In this document: positions 7,149 to 15,657 of the stretch, in pieces
Layout: each line of letters opens with the position of its first letter
How positions within the stretch are numbered: the stretch's first letter is position 1
From: Guptibacillus hwajinpoensis
GTDB lineage: Bacteria; Bacillota; Bacilli; Bacillales; Guptibacillaceae
Reading direction: 5' to 3' (one strand)
NCBI RefSeq assembly: GCF_029277305.1
Contig: NZ_CP119526.1
DNA length: 64,000 bases
Translations under genes and position numbers: made by a program
The notes under the pieces: model-generated
Told to the model about the DNA's origin: nothing
The model's input: the letters and a program-made list of their open reading frames with translations, nothing else
The model's database searches: none

Positions 7149-8390
7149 TTAACGAGATTCTTTTTGTTCAATTCTTTCAATGCGCTTCATATATTGCAGT
7201 CGTTCCGATTCTTCTTTATCTTTAAGAATACGTTTTTTGTTTTTCCATTTTCGATAAGCTGACAATGCATAATAGAGTGCCTTTTCATAGTCTCTTGCTT
7301 TATGCTCATAGTATTTGGCAAGCTCGATATCACTTTCTTCATCATTGGTTGATTCAGAAAGATCCTGCCAAATGTGAATGGCTTTATCTATGTTTCCCTG
7401 TTTTTTGTAAATAAGTGCAAGAGCTTTCATCGCTTCACGTTCATGTCTACCCGTTGTTTGCTTATATAACTGAGCTGCATGGTCTTCTTCCCCAACGGCT
7501 TCCCACCAACGAGCTGATTGGAATTGTTCAGCCGCTGATAAGAACTTTCCTTCATGATCAAGAAGAAGGTTAGACATTCGAATATATAGCGTGATGAGAG
7601 ACAAAATATCCTCTTCGTTGTGTTTCAGTACTCCAGCAATCAATTCTGGATCAGGGTCTTTTACAAATTCAAAATAAAGCATAGGAGCAAGATACCCTGG
7701 TATATCTTCATGGCGGGTAAACCCTAACTGCTGTTCTTCTACGTTCGCGAGTCTAACAGATTCCATCTCACTTTTCCAGAAACGACGCGCGCCATGAAGA
7801 AGATCAAAATGACCAAACTGTGGTAATTTCGGAACTTGTTCTCGAATAAGCGTATGCCTCGTTTTCACCTGTGGCCAATCAAAAGCTTTGCCGTTATACG
7901 TTACTAAATTCTTTAATTCTTTAACGTCTTCAAGGAACGCCTGATACATTGGAACTTCTGCCCCTGGACCCGGGAGAAAATATTGATTTACTGAAATACC
8001 TTTATCAGTGTACTGGCTATAACCTAGTAAGAAAATTGTATTTCCAACCCCTCCACCTAGACCAGTTGTTTCGGTGTCGAAGAACAATAAGTCCGAAGGG
8101 CTTAGATGTTTAGAGGAAAGAGGATGACTTCCGTGAAAGCCATTCCAGCGCTCGACAACTTCTTCAAGCTCTTGAAAGACATATTTACCATGTTGATGCG
8201 TTTTAGGATATTGTTTCGTTCGAACGAATGCATATTCGGAATCGAAGAAAAAAGGACTTGCATCAAGATCACGCCATTTTTGAAGATGTGGAACAGAATG
8301 AATCTCCTGCTCCACTTTTGGCGGGGTCTCTTCTCCTTCACCAAGGTTCATATGCTTTTTCATTCGATTTAATTTACCCTTCCGTGACAT
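7149..8390 (-). CDS. mrfB: MrfB (YprB), RNase H-like exonuclease of the mitomycin repair pair
   Basis: 413 residues, the same as B. subtilis YprB. The RNase H-like/DEDD nuclease domain carries LLFFDTETTGLGGGVGNT (about 100), LVTYNGKAFDWPQVKTRH (about 165) and VLKHNEEDILSLI (about 260). The C-terminal third (about 290-405) is helical with TPR-like repeats (HEREAMKALALIYKKQGN). In B. subtilis MrfA and MrfB remove mitomycin C adducts independently of UvrABC, with MrfB acting as the nuclease. Its start overlaps the end of mrfA by 17 bp, so translation is likely coupled. The symbol rests on known B. subtilis work plus conserved order. Confidence 0.9.
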   Translation of the reverse strand: MSRKGKLNRMKKHMNLGEGEETPPKVEQEIHSVPHLQKWRDLDASPFFFDSEYAFVRTKQYPKTHQHGKYVFQELEEVVERWNGFHGSHPLSSKHLSPSDLLFFDTETTGLGGGVGNTIFLLGYSQYTDKGISVNQYFLPGPGAEVPMYQAFLEDVKELKNLVTYNGKAFDWPQVKTRHTLIREQVPKLPQFGHFDLLHGARRFWKSEMESVRLANVEEQQLGFTRHEDIPGYLAPMLYFEFVKDPDPELIAGVLKHNEEDILSLITLYIRMSNLLLDHEGKFLSAAEQFQSARWWEAVGEEDHAAQLYKQTTGRHEREAMKALALIYKKQGNIDKAIHIWQDLSESTNDEESDIELAKYYEHKARDYEKALYYALSAYRKWKNKKRILKDKEESERLQYMKRIERIEQKESR

Positions 8391-10671
8391 CAGAATGCTC
8401 TCCTCTTAAATATTCAAGTAAATAGCGGGCCGTGTGTTTGCTATTCTCTCCTGTTTCACCTGATACTCCTACGCACGATGGACAACCACTTTCACATTCA
8501 CAACCAACCACGATTGATTCAGCTTCTTTCAAAATGAGTCCTAGTTCCTGATAAACACGCTCAGAAAGACCAATCCCACCAGGGTATCTGTCATAGAAGA
8601 ATATAGTCGGCTTATTAGAGTGAATGGCTTTGATTTGGGGTGTGACGTGAAGATCAGATACATCACACATAACAAAAAGCGGTGCAACGTTTCGAAGCAC
8701 ATTACCAAGACCTAACAACCCTTCTTCTAATCGATTTTCCCCCATTGTTTGGACAAAACTTTCAGGAAATTCGAACCAACAGGCATTTGTATGCAATTCT
8801 TCTTCCGGTAAGTGGATCGGTCCGGAGCCGATATTCTCGTGCGTTTCGAACTTGATTTTCTTAAAGATCGTGGCCATAGCATTCACCATAACTTCTCCAT
8901 AGGTGGCAGTGGTGTGTGAAAGTTGATCATGCTGATCTTCCTCAAGCACTTTCAGCTGGACTGCAAGATTAGCGTCGGTATAGTAGTCCACATCAACTTC
9001 ACGTACCCACGCTTTTTTCTCTTCATAATCCAGAAGTTCAACCTGGTATTGGACTCCTTGATGGAGATAGATTGCTTCTTCATGTAGAAGTGTCATAGCA
9101 CTAAACCTGTCCATTTCACCGATTACTTTCACGTTTGCAGCTGTCGTTTGATCAATGATAACCACATTTTCTTGTGAAGCGGAACGAAGGCTAACATTAT
9201 GTGCTGGAAAGGCATCATTCATCCAGAACCACCTATCTGCTCGATGATGAAGCAATTGTTCTTCAGTTAAAAACTCAAGCACATCTTCTACATCTTCTCC
9301 ACCAAATGTATCACCTTGTTTAAATGGTAATTCATAAGCTGCACACTTTACGTGATCGACTAGAATAATTAGGTTATTCGGATTCACACGAGCTTCTTCT
9401 GGATTCCGTTCGAAAAAGTAGTCTGGATGGGTAATCATATATTGATCCAATGGACTTGAACTCGCAACAACGAAAACAACGGATTCATCCTGCCTACGGC
9501 CAGCCCGGCCAGCTTGTTGCCATGTACTAGCAATTGTCCCCGGATAGCCAGTTAGTACACACGCTTGAAGCTGGCCAATATCCACGCCTAGTTCCAATGC
9601 ATTTGTACTCACAACACCTTTTATCTTCCCACTACGAAGTCCCTGCTCAATCTCTCTTCTCTGTTTAGGAAGATAGCCACCGCGATATCCCATAATAGAC
9701 CTCGGACCTAACTCACGCTGTTCTAGCTGTTGTAAATACGTTAGCAGAATTTCAACTCGGACCCTGCTTCTAGCAAAAACAATGGTCTGAATATTGTTCC
9801 TTAACAGTTCAACAGCAATATTCCTTGCTTCTAGCGTTGCTGATCGCCTGATATTAAGCGCTTGATTCACAACAGGTGGATTGTATAGAACAAAATGCTT
9901 CCGACCTGTTGGTGCACCATTGTTATTAATGAGCGTAACCGCTTCGCCAGTAAGTTCCTCTGCAAGTTCCTTAGGATTTGCAATTGTAGCTGACGTACAA
10001 ATGAAGATTGGATTGCTTCCATAAAAGCTACAAATTCGTTTTAATCTTCTTATCACATTGGCTACATGGCTACCGAATACTCCTCGGTACGTATGAAGCT
10101 CATCGATCACAATCACTTTTAAATTCTCAAAAAGAGAAACCCACTTTGTATGATGAGGTAAAATGGCAGAATGAAGCATATCGGGGTTTGTCATTACAAT
10201 ATGCCCTGCTTTTCGTACAATCTGTCTAATTGTTGGCGAAGTATCTCCATCATACGTGTACCCTTTTAAATCCACTTCCATCTCATCAATCAGTTCATTT
10301 ATTTCACTTTTCTGATCCTGAGCGAGCGCTTTCGTTGGAAACAAGTACAGAGCCCTGCTTGAAGGATCTTTCAATATCGTATCAAGTACAGGAAGGTTGT
10401 AACATAGCGTTTTCCCAGATGCAGTTGGCGTTACGGCAACAAAGCTATGACCATCAGTTGCTTCTTTATAAGCACTTGCTTGATGTGTGTACAACTCATT
10501 AATGCCTCTATTAAGAAGAGCCTCACGTAAAACAGGTGAAACATCTTCAGGAAACGGTGCAGTCTTCGCATCTTTCGGTTCAATCGTTTTCCACGTCACG
10601 ATATTTGATCTATACTTTTCCTCTTGCTGAAACATGTCCAGTAGTTGAGGAAGCTTCTTCTTTCTTTCCAT
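8374..10671 (-). CDS. mrfA: MrfA (YprA), DEAD/H-box helicase with DUF1998 domain
   Basis: 765 residues. Helicase motifs: Walker A TPTASGKTLCY (about 80), IVIDELHTYRG as the DEAH-type box (about 188), TSATIANP, and motif VI QAGRAGRRQDESV (about 398). The C-terminal DUF1998 region ends in CECESGCPSCVGV, a four-cysteine metal-binding cluster characteristic of MrfA. With MrfB it forms a nucleotide-excision-independent mitomycin repair pathway in B. subtilis. The ATG has GAGGTGAT. A TACAAT -10 box and an imperfect LexA-like palindrome lie about 30-50 bp upstream. Confidence 0.92.
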   Translation of the reverse strand: MERKKKLPQLLDMFQQEEKYRSNIVTWKTIEPKDAKTAPFPEDVSPVLREALLNRGINELYTHQASAYKEATDGHSFVAVTPTASGKTLCYNLPVLDTILKDPSSRALYLFPTKALAQDQKSEINELIDEMEVDLKGYTYDGDTSPTIRQIVRKAGHIVMTNPDMLHSAILPHHTKWVSLFENLKVIVIDELHTYRGVFGSHVANVIRRLKRICSFYGSNPIFICTSATIANPKELAEELTGEAVTLINNNGAPTGRKHFVLYNPPVVNQALNIRRSATLEARNIAVELLRNNIQTIVFARSRVRVEILLTYLQQLEQRELGPRSIMGYRGGYLPKQRREIEQGLRSGKIKGVVSTNALELGVDIGQLQACVLTGYPGTIASTWQQAGRAGRRQDESVVFVVASSSPLDQYMITHPDYFFERNPEEARVNPNNLIILVDHVKCAAYELPFKQGDTFGGEDVEDVLEFLTEEQLLHHRADRWFWMNDAFPAHNVSLRSASQENVVIIDQTTAANVKVIGEMDRFSAMTLLHEEAIYLHQGVQYQVELLDYEEKKAWVREVDVDYYTDANLAVQLKVLEEDQHDQLSHTTATYGEVMVNAMATIFKKIKFETHENIGSGPIHLPEEELHTNACWFEFPESFVQTMGENRLEEGLLGLGNVLRNVAPLFVMCDVSDLHVTPQIKAIHSNKPTIFFYDRYPGGIGLSERVYQELGLILKEAESIVVGCECESGCPSCVGVSGETGENSKHTARYLLEYLRGEHSDVTEG

Positions 10672-10700
10672 CCGATCACCTCAAAAAATTGTCTACTTCT

Positions 10701-10729
10701 ATTGTAGCGAATACGCGTTCGAATGGATA
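10701..10729 (-). promoter_or_regulatory. Probable mrfAB promoter with imperfect LexA-like palindrome
   Basis: On the minus strand TACAAT (10701-10706) lies 30 bp before the mrfA ATG. Immediately upstream, in the -35/-10 spacer, is CGAACGCGTATTCG (10708-10721), which resembles the Bacillus LexA box CGAAC-N4-GTTCG with one half-site changed to ATTCG. The -35 (TATCCA at 10724-10729) is weak. Confidence 0.4.
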
Positions 10730-10809
10730 CCGTTTTGATTTGAAATACATACTCTTCCATTAGTTTCATACGTTACTTCCAAAACGGAAAGACACCAGCC
10801 TAAAGGATG

Positions 10810-10842
10810 AAAAAGCTATCAAAGGTTCCCCTCTGATAGCTT
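10810..10842 (-). terminator. Terminator of the YyaL-like gene
   Basis: A 13-bp stem (AAGCTATCAGAGG with CCTTTGATAGCTT, one G-U) and a GGAA loop precede TTTTT on the minus strand. Confidence 0.85.
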
Positions 10843-10851
10843 ATCCCTTCT

Positions 10852-12912
10852 TTATAATTGCTTGATTAGTTTCTCCACATCTGTTGTAGGTAATGAACAG
10901 GTGAAATTCTCACAAAGATAGAACGTCGTTTGACTCGATTTCGTAAATGCAGAAGCAAATGGGGCAGTCTCTTTTAGTGATTCAGGATCTTCTGTACTAA
11001 TACTTGTAAGCTCTGGTAAAAACGATTCTTGCAAATACCTCTCCATTTTCACTCTGTTTTCATCGTTAGGCTCTCCAACGATGACTACCTCTTTCGGTGA
11101 AGAAACAGTAAATAGTTTACTCATGAGAAAATAAGCATGTCCACTTGAATAGGAGCTAACATCACCAGAAAAAGCCGTGAACATCTGATTTGCCCATTCA
11201 TCATACTTCATTTCACCGGTCATCTTCGATAAGCGAAGGAGCTGAAGAGCCGCAACACTATTACCCGAAGGAAGGGCACCATCATGAACATCTTTAGGAC
11301 GTGCGATCAATTCATCTGCATCATGGCCGTACAAATAGAATCCACCACTCGTCTCATCCCAGAAAAGGTGATGCATCTCGTTTGAAAGATTTTTGGCTTT
11401 CTGAAGAAAATTGGAATCATATGTTGCTTCATACAGTTCATTCAAAGCCCATAAACCATATGCGTAGTCATCATGATACGCTTTGAATTTAACTTCCCCT
11501 TCTCTATAACGTGCCATTAACCTGCCATCAACAACTAAATGATCCTCTATGAATTCATACGATTGTTGAGCTGTTGTCAGGTAGGAAGGGATATCAAAAA
11601 CTTTGCTTGCTTTAGCAAAAGCTGCAACCATTAACATATTCCAGCTTGTTAGAATTTTATCATCTTTATGTGGATGAATTCGTTCCTCTCTCACAGCAAA
11701 TAACTTTCTACGCGCTTCTTCAAGCTTAGTCTTAAATTCATCTTCGGTTCCATCAAACGACTCTTTTATTTTCGTAAAGTTTGTATGGATCAAGTTAGGT
11801 ATATTGCTACCTTCAAAATTACCTTTGGATGTAATGTCAAACGCTCGATTATATAGCGAACCTAACTCATCTCCAAGAATAGCGAGCACTTCCTGTTCTG
11901 ACCATACATAGAACTTACCCTCTACACCTTCAGAGTCAGCATCTTCAGCAGAGAAAAATCCACCTTTACGTTCCGTCATATCTCGTTCTACGTATGTCAG
12001 CACATCACAAGCGATTTTTTTATAACGCTCATTTTTGGTTACTTGATAAGCTTCTGTATAGGTTAAAACAAGCATCGCATTGTCATACAACATTTTCTCG
12101 AAATGCGGAACAAGCCATTCTTGATCAACAGCATACCTAGCAAATCCATACCCAATGTGATCATAAATACCGCCATTCGCCATAGCATCCAGTGTTCTTG
12201 TTACCATTGTTAAGGCGAGTTCGTTTTCATATGTTCGATAATATCGGAGCAAAAACATGAGCATGTGGGGTGAGGGAAATTTAGGTGACTGACCAAACCC
12301 TCCGTAAATCGTATCAAAAGAGTTTTGCATTTGTTGGAAAGCCTGATGAACAGCTTCTTCCTTCAATTCTCCACCTTCTGCATTCATCCGTTCTTGAAGA
12401 GAAGCTGTGATTTTATCACCGATTCCTGTAATACGTTCAGGGTTCTCCTTATACTGTTGATACAGCTGCATAATTGCATCTTTAAATCCAGGTAGATTGT
12501 ACTTACCTTCCTTTGGAAAATAAGTTCCAGCATAAAATGGTTTCTGATTAGGAGTTAAAAAAACGTTCAAGGGCCAGCCGCCCTGTCCAGTTAAGCCCTG
12601 ACACACTTTCATATAAATCGAATCAATATCAGGACGCTCTTCTCGATCTACTTTGATCGAAACAAAACGATCATTGAGTAATTGTGCAGTTTCTTCATCC
12701 TCGAAACTTTCTCTCTCCATTACATGACACCAATGGCAGGTCGAGTAGCCGATGGATACCAAAACAGGCTTATTTTCATTCTTAGCTTTTTCAAACGCTT
12801 CATCTCCCCATGGATACCAGTCAACTGGGTTATGAGCATGCTGCAGGAGATATGGAGACTTCTCATGAATTAGCTTATTCTCATAGTGGTTCTTCTTATT
12901 ATGATCGTCCAT
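10852..12912 (-). CDS. Thioredoxin-domain protein, YyaL/DUF255 (SSP411) family
   Basis: 686 residues from the ATG at 12912, preceded by TTGGAGGGTGAAGCA; a TTG five codons earlier overlaps that site and is not used. The N-terminal 160 residues are the DUF255 thioredoxin-like domain: SPYLLQHAHNPVDWYPWG, then STCHWCHVM with a CxxC at about residues 53-56. The rest is an alpha/alpha-barrel of the glycosidase or N-acylglucosamine epimerase type (GGIYDHIGYGFARYAVD, VPHFEKMLYDNA). The family is broadly conserved, including human SPATA20, but its substrate is not established. It is a single-gene unit with its own terminator. Confidence 0.88.
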   Translation of the reverse strand: MDDHNKKNHYENKLIHEKSPYLLQHAHNPVDWYPWGDEAFEKAKNENKPVLVSIGYSTCHWCHVMERESFEDEETAQLLNDRFVSIKVDREERPDIDSIYMKVCQGLTGQGGWPLNVFLTPNQKPFYAGTYFPKEGKYNLPGFKDAIMQLYQQYKENPERITGIGDKITASLQERMNAEGGELKEEAVHQAFQQMQNSFDTIYGGFGQSPKFPSPHMLMFLLRYYRTYENELALTMVTRTLDAMANGGIYDHIGYGFARYAVDQEWLVPHFEKMLYDNAMLVLTYTEAYQVTKNERYKKIACDVLTYVERDMTERKGGFFSAEDADSEGVEGKFYVWSEQEVLAILGDELGSLYNRAFDITSKGNFEGSNIPNLIHTNFTKIKESFDGTEDEFKTKLEEARRKLFAVREERIHPHKDDKILTSWNMLMVAAFAKASKVFDIPSYLTTAQQSYEFIEDHLVVDGRLMARYREGEVKFKAYHDDYAYGLWALNELYEATYDSNFLQKAKNLSNEMHHLFWDETSGGFYLYGHDADELIARPKDVHDGALPSGNSVAALQLLRLSKMTGEMKYDEWANQMFTAFSGDVSSYSSGHAYFLMSKLFTVSSPKEVVIVGEPNDENRVKMERYLQESFLPELTSISTEDPESLKETAPFASAFTKSSQTTFYLCENFTCSLPTTDVEKLIKQL

Positions 12913-13009
12913 TGCTTCACCCTCCAACGTATATTTAAGTATGATCTATCTACAGTTTAACAAAAGAATTCACATAATCATAAAATCAATTAGCACTTAA
13001 ATCACCACA

Positions 13010-13037
13010 AAAAGAAGCGGTGGCATCACCGCTTCTT
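13010..13037 (-). terminator. Terminator of the 175-residue membrane-anchored protein gene
   Basis: An 11-bp perfect stem (AAGAAGCGGTG / CACCGCTTCTT) with a 4-nt loop overlaps the stop codon and is followed by TTTTTG on the minus strand. Confidence 0.85.
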
Positions 13038-13563
13038 AATAATGTTTTTCAATATATTTCTGTTCTTCTTCATTAGTCATCAATCGCTTTGCCTTACCGA
13101 TTGTACCTCCGTTTAAACCCCAAATGTAATTATGTACGTCAACCGCATTTTGAAAATTACCTTCGTCCCATTCGTTCAATGTTTCAAGATAAAAATCAAA
13201 GTGCTCGTATTCATCTGACGTTCCTTTTATCTCGTCTAGTACCTCAAGCATGCGATCAATTCGCTCATCAGTAATTTGATAGATTCCCCACTTTTGTTTA
13301 GCGACGACCTTTTGATGTGTCATGCCATGCATGTATTCTTGAAATTCACCTTCTGAAGGTATCCCATCTTCAGAAATCAATGGTTTCCCATCATCAAGGT
13401 AACGATCCTGGTCAATGGGTTCTGACTTGTCACTAGCCGATTTACTGGACACTGTCTCTTTTTCGCTACTCGTATCCAAATCAGAAATAAACCAATATGT
13501 AAGACCAAGAACGATTACTACTAGAGATGATAATGAAATGATTAACGTTCTTGTTGAGGGCAT
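13036..13563 (-). CDS. Membrane-anchored hypothetical protein, DUF6241-like
   Basis: 175 residues. The N-terminus (MPSTRTLIISLSSLVVIVLG) is an uncleaved signal-anchor, followed by an acidic/serine-rich linker and an extracytoplasmic domain (about 60-175) containing YMHGMTHQKVVAKQKWGIYQ and VDVHNYIWGLNGGTIGKAKR. This pattern looks like the DUF6241 family of Bacillaceae, an identification made from recall. The gene at 14113-14601 has the same architecture and a weakly similar C-terminal domain, so the two may be distant paralogues. No function can be inferred. Confidence 0.65.
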   Translation of the reverse strand: MPSTRTLIISLSSLVVIVLGLTYWFISDLDTSSEKETVSSKSASDKSEPIDQDRYLDDGKPLISEDGIPSEGEFQEYMHGMTHQKVVAKQKWGIYQITDERIDRMLEVLDEIKGTSDEYEHFDFYLETLNEWDEGNFQNAVDVHNYIWGLNGGTIGKAKRLMTNEEEQKYIEKHY

Positions 13564-13780
13564 TCTCGTTTTCAGCTCCTTATCGTTTATCTCTGCAAAA
13601 AGATATATAGAATGATTATTAAACAGGGTATATATACCTATATTTACATAGTTTGCTAGATAATCCGAAAGAAGTCAATGAATATACAGATATTTCGAAA
13701 AAGATTAGCACAATTTTGATAAAGACATAAGCATGTCCCTTCTCCTTAGCATAGCTTACTTATAGAAGGAGGTGTTCTTT

Positions 13781-13999
13781 ATGGGAAACCGTCGTAGTGC
13801 AGCTACACCAAGAACATATATTAAAAACACCAAAAATGAAGTAGAATCCAGTGGCGAAACTTCACCAAGCTGTTCTCGCTTCTGTTCAAACGTGTGTGGA
13901 AGATTGTTTCCATTCAACTTTAACAGGTGTTTCAATGACTGCTTATCTTGTAAGGAAGATGTTATATTTGAAACAGATAACGAGTTTTACGAAGAATAG
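13781..13999 (+). CDS. Small cysteine-rich protein
   Basis: 72 residues from the ATG at 13781, preceded by AAGGAGGTG; a GTG within that site gives a longer frame but is not a credible start. The middle contains SCSRFCSNVCGRLFPFNFNR then CFNDCLSC: seven cysteines in about 30 residues, with a C-x3-C-x3-C and later C-x3-C-x2-C spacing suited to metal binding or disulfide cross-linking. No signal peptide. Small Cys-rich proteins like this are often spore or stress proteins in Bacillus, but I do not recognise it. A terminator follows. Confidence 0.65.
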   Translation: MGNRRSAATPRTYIKNTKNEVESSGETSPSCSRFCSNVCGRLFPFNFNRCFNDCLSCKEDVIFETDNEFYEE

Positions 14000-14007
14000 T
14001 TAGTTGT

Positions 14008-14033
14008 AAGTCACCTTATTGGTGGCTTTTTTT
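14008..14033 (+). terminator. Terminator of the cysteine-rich protein gene
   Basis: Stem AAGTCACC / GGTGGCTT (one wobble) with a 5-nt loop and a run of seven T. Confidence 0.8.
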
Positions 14034-14043
14034 ATACACATAC

Positions 14044-14079
14044 AAAAGCGATATCTTTGGCATGTAAGATATCGCTTTT
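14044..14079. terminator. Second convergent terminator hairpin
   Basis: A 14-bp perfect stem (AAAAGCGATATCTT / AAGATATCGCTTTT) flanked by A/T runs; it terminates the minus-strand gene at 14113 and backs up the preceding plus-strand terminator. Confidence 0.8.
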
Positions 14080-14112
14080 TATGCTGAAGAGCTATAGTCT
14101 CTCATATACACT

Positions 14113-14601
14113 CTATTGATCCCCAAACGTTTCTGTTACACCGAATGTATCCTCATGGTCATAATGATTGAAAGCTTTATCTAAATCATGATAATACCTG
14201 TGAAGTGAACGTATCTCAACTCTTGTTAGATCACGACTTGAGATATCCTTTATCGCTTCCAAATCCCTTTTGAGATCTTCATGAGCTACCCCGTTCTTAA
14301 GAAAATCATCGATGTATGAGATCGCAGCATTAACATGAATTTGTTGATCCTCTAAATCTAGCTCCCGATCAATCATTCCATAACCGGTTGTTCGATTATA
14401 ATACTCATGAAAATCAGCGATAAAGTCTTCAACACGTTCATATTCTACAGGAAACGAAGCGGCAGATACTACCTCATCTGTACCTTCTACCTTCATACCA
14501 CTCATTTCTGTATGAAGTGAGAAAATATAAATATAGAGAGCAGCGAATGTAGCAGCAACGAGGAGACTGAGGATGGAAAACATCGTTTTGACTTGATCCA
14601 T
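14113..14601 (-). CDS. Membrane-anchored hypothetical protein
   Basis: 162 residues from the ATG at 14601; GGGGGAAG lies at the right distance from this ATG and too close to the ATG two codons earlier. One N-terminal membrane helix (SILSLLVAATFAALYIYIFS) is followed by an extracytoplasmic helical domain with VEDFIADFHEYYNRTTGYG and VEIRSLHRYYHDLDKAF. It resembles the protein at 13036-13563 in layout (anchor plus about 110-residue domain with a W/Y-G-x-I-x-D/R pattern). It is followed closely upstream by a MerR-like gene on the same strand (48 bp), so the two may be co-transcribed. Confidence 0.6.
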   Translation of the reverse strand: MDQVKTMFSILSLLVAATFAALYIYIFSLHTEMSGMKVEGTDEVVSAASFPVEYERVEDFIADFHEYYNRTTGYGMIDRELDLEDQQIHVNAAISYIDDFLKNGVAHEDLKRDLEAIKDISSRDLTRVEIRSLHRYYHDLDKAFNHYDHEDTFGVTETFGDQ

Positions 14602-14649
14602 TTTCATCTTCCCCCATTCGGATTTCGCCCTATCTATCTATTAAATCCG

Positions 14650-15351
14650 TTATTTGGCAAAACCAAAAATATTCTTGATTTTCGTTACACCCCACTTTGT
14701 ATCATGTGATCTGCTTTCGTCGCGAAAACGGTCTTGCACAACCGCCATTAACCTTTCTTCTCTAGCAGAGATTCTCTCTTCTGATAACTTTCTTTCTAGT
14801 TTAACTTCATCTTGATAGAATTCTCTCTCATCAACCGAAACATCAGCAAGATTATCAAGTTTTTTCCCAATCGCACTCAATTCCATTTGATTAATTGTGG
14901 CATGAGCATCAGATGCTGTGGCGATTTCTTCATGCACAATTTCGTGAACTTGATGAACAATATCTTTTTCCATACGCTTAACGGTTTCATCCATCTTTAG
15001 AAGTTTTTTCACTTCTTCCGATTCAACGAAAGAAACAATCTTGGATAATGATAAATTAATATTTTCATGATCTGTAATAACCCCAGGGGATTCCTTTACT
15101 TCAACTTTCAAAGGCTCTTTTATTCGAAGCTCTAAAGTATTTGTTATAACATCGTCCCCAGCACGACTTTCTTTCATGTTATTTATTAACTGCAGTACTT
15201 CAATATCACCTATTGTATACGTACGGGCATTATTCTCATCTCGAGGTATTGTTAGAAAGGGGGCAAATTGTTCCTCCCATATTTTTAGAGTATGACGCGA
15301 TACATTCAACATGGAAGCTACCCTGGAAATCATCATTGTGTTGCTAGTCAT
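14650..15351 (-). CDS. MerR-type DNA-binding protein with coiled-coil tail (RacA-like architecture)
   Basis: 233 residues from the ATG at 15351, six bases after GGGGAGGA; an ATG two codons earlier abuts the site. Residues about 5-60 form a MerR-family winged helix (MISRVASMLNVSRHTLKIWE, then TYTIGDIEVLQLI). The rest is highly charged and helical, with heptad-like stretches (VEVKESPGVI, EEVKKLLKMDETVKRMEKDI, REFYQDEVKLERKLSEERIS), and no effector-binding domain. The layout resembles RacA, the chromosome anchor, but similarity is architectural only; a closer RacA match is present at 58945. A role in transcription regulation is the alternative. Confidence 0.65.
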   Translation of the reverse strand: MTSNTMMISRVASMLNVSRHTLKIWEEQFAPFLTIPRDENNARTYTIGDIEVLQLINNMKESRAGDDVITNTLELRIKEPLKVEVKESPGVITDHENINLSLSKIVSFVESEEVKKLLKMDETVKRMEKDIVHQVHEIVHEEIATASDAHATINQMELSAIGKKLDNLADVSVDEREFYQDEVKLERKLSEERISAREERLMAVVQDRFRDESRSHDTKWGVTKIKNIFGFAK

Positions 15352-15605
15352 TTTCATTCCTCCCCGTTGATTTTATAGATGTATTCCATACTGACATATC
15401 AATATCCCTTCCGCATGACAAAGGTTCTTAAAAACAGTCAGAGACTTGCAAATATAGCTATGTTCTTCTACAAAAACCCGTATAGTGTAGGTTTATGAAG
15501 GACTTGTATTTGATTATGTTGTTTTTCATAACTCTCCATCTGAATTACTTCATTTATACTTTAAAATCGACAAAATTATCTGATAGAACCACCCAAAATA
15601 GCGCT

Positions 15606-15634
15606 TTGAATTCAGAAAATTATGGTAATATAGA
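15606..15634 (+). promoter_or_regulatory. Probable sigma-A promoter of the penicillin acylase-family gene
   Basis: TTGAAT (15606-15611), a 17-bp spacer and TATAGA (15629-15634) lie 24 bp before the chosen ATG. Confidence 0.5.
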
Positions 15635-15657
15635 TTTAAAATGAAATGAGGGATGCA

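Noticed and set aside
15495..15644. 49-residue frame MKDLYLIMLFF... upstream of the acylase gene
   Set aside because: Weak ribosome site only, and the frame covers the promoter (15606-15634) and runs into the acylase start. Apart from that promoter I see nothing in the 300-bp gap 15352-15657.
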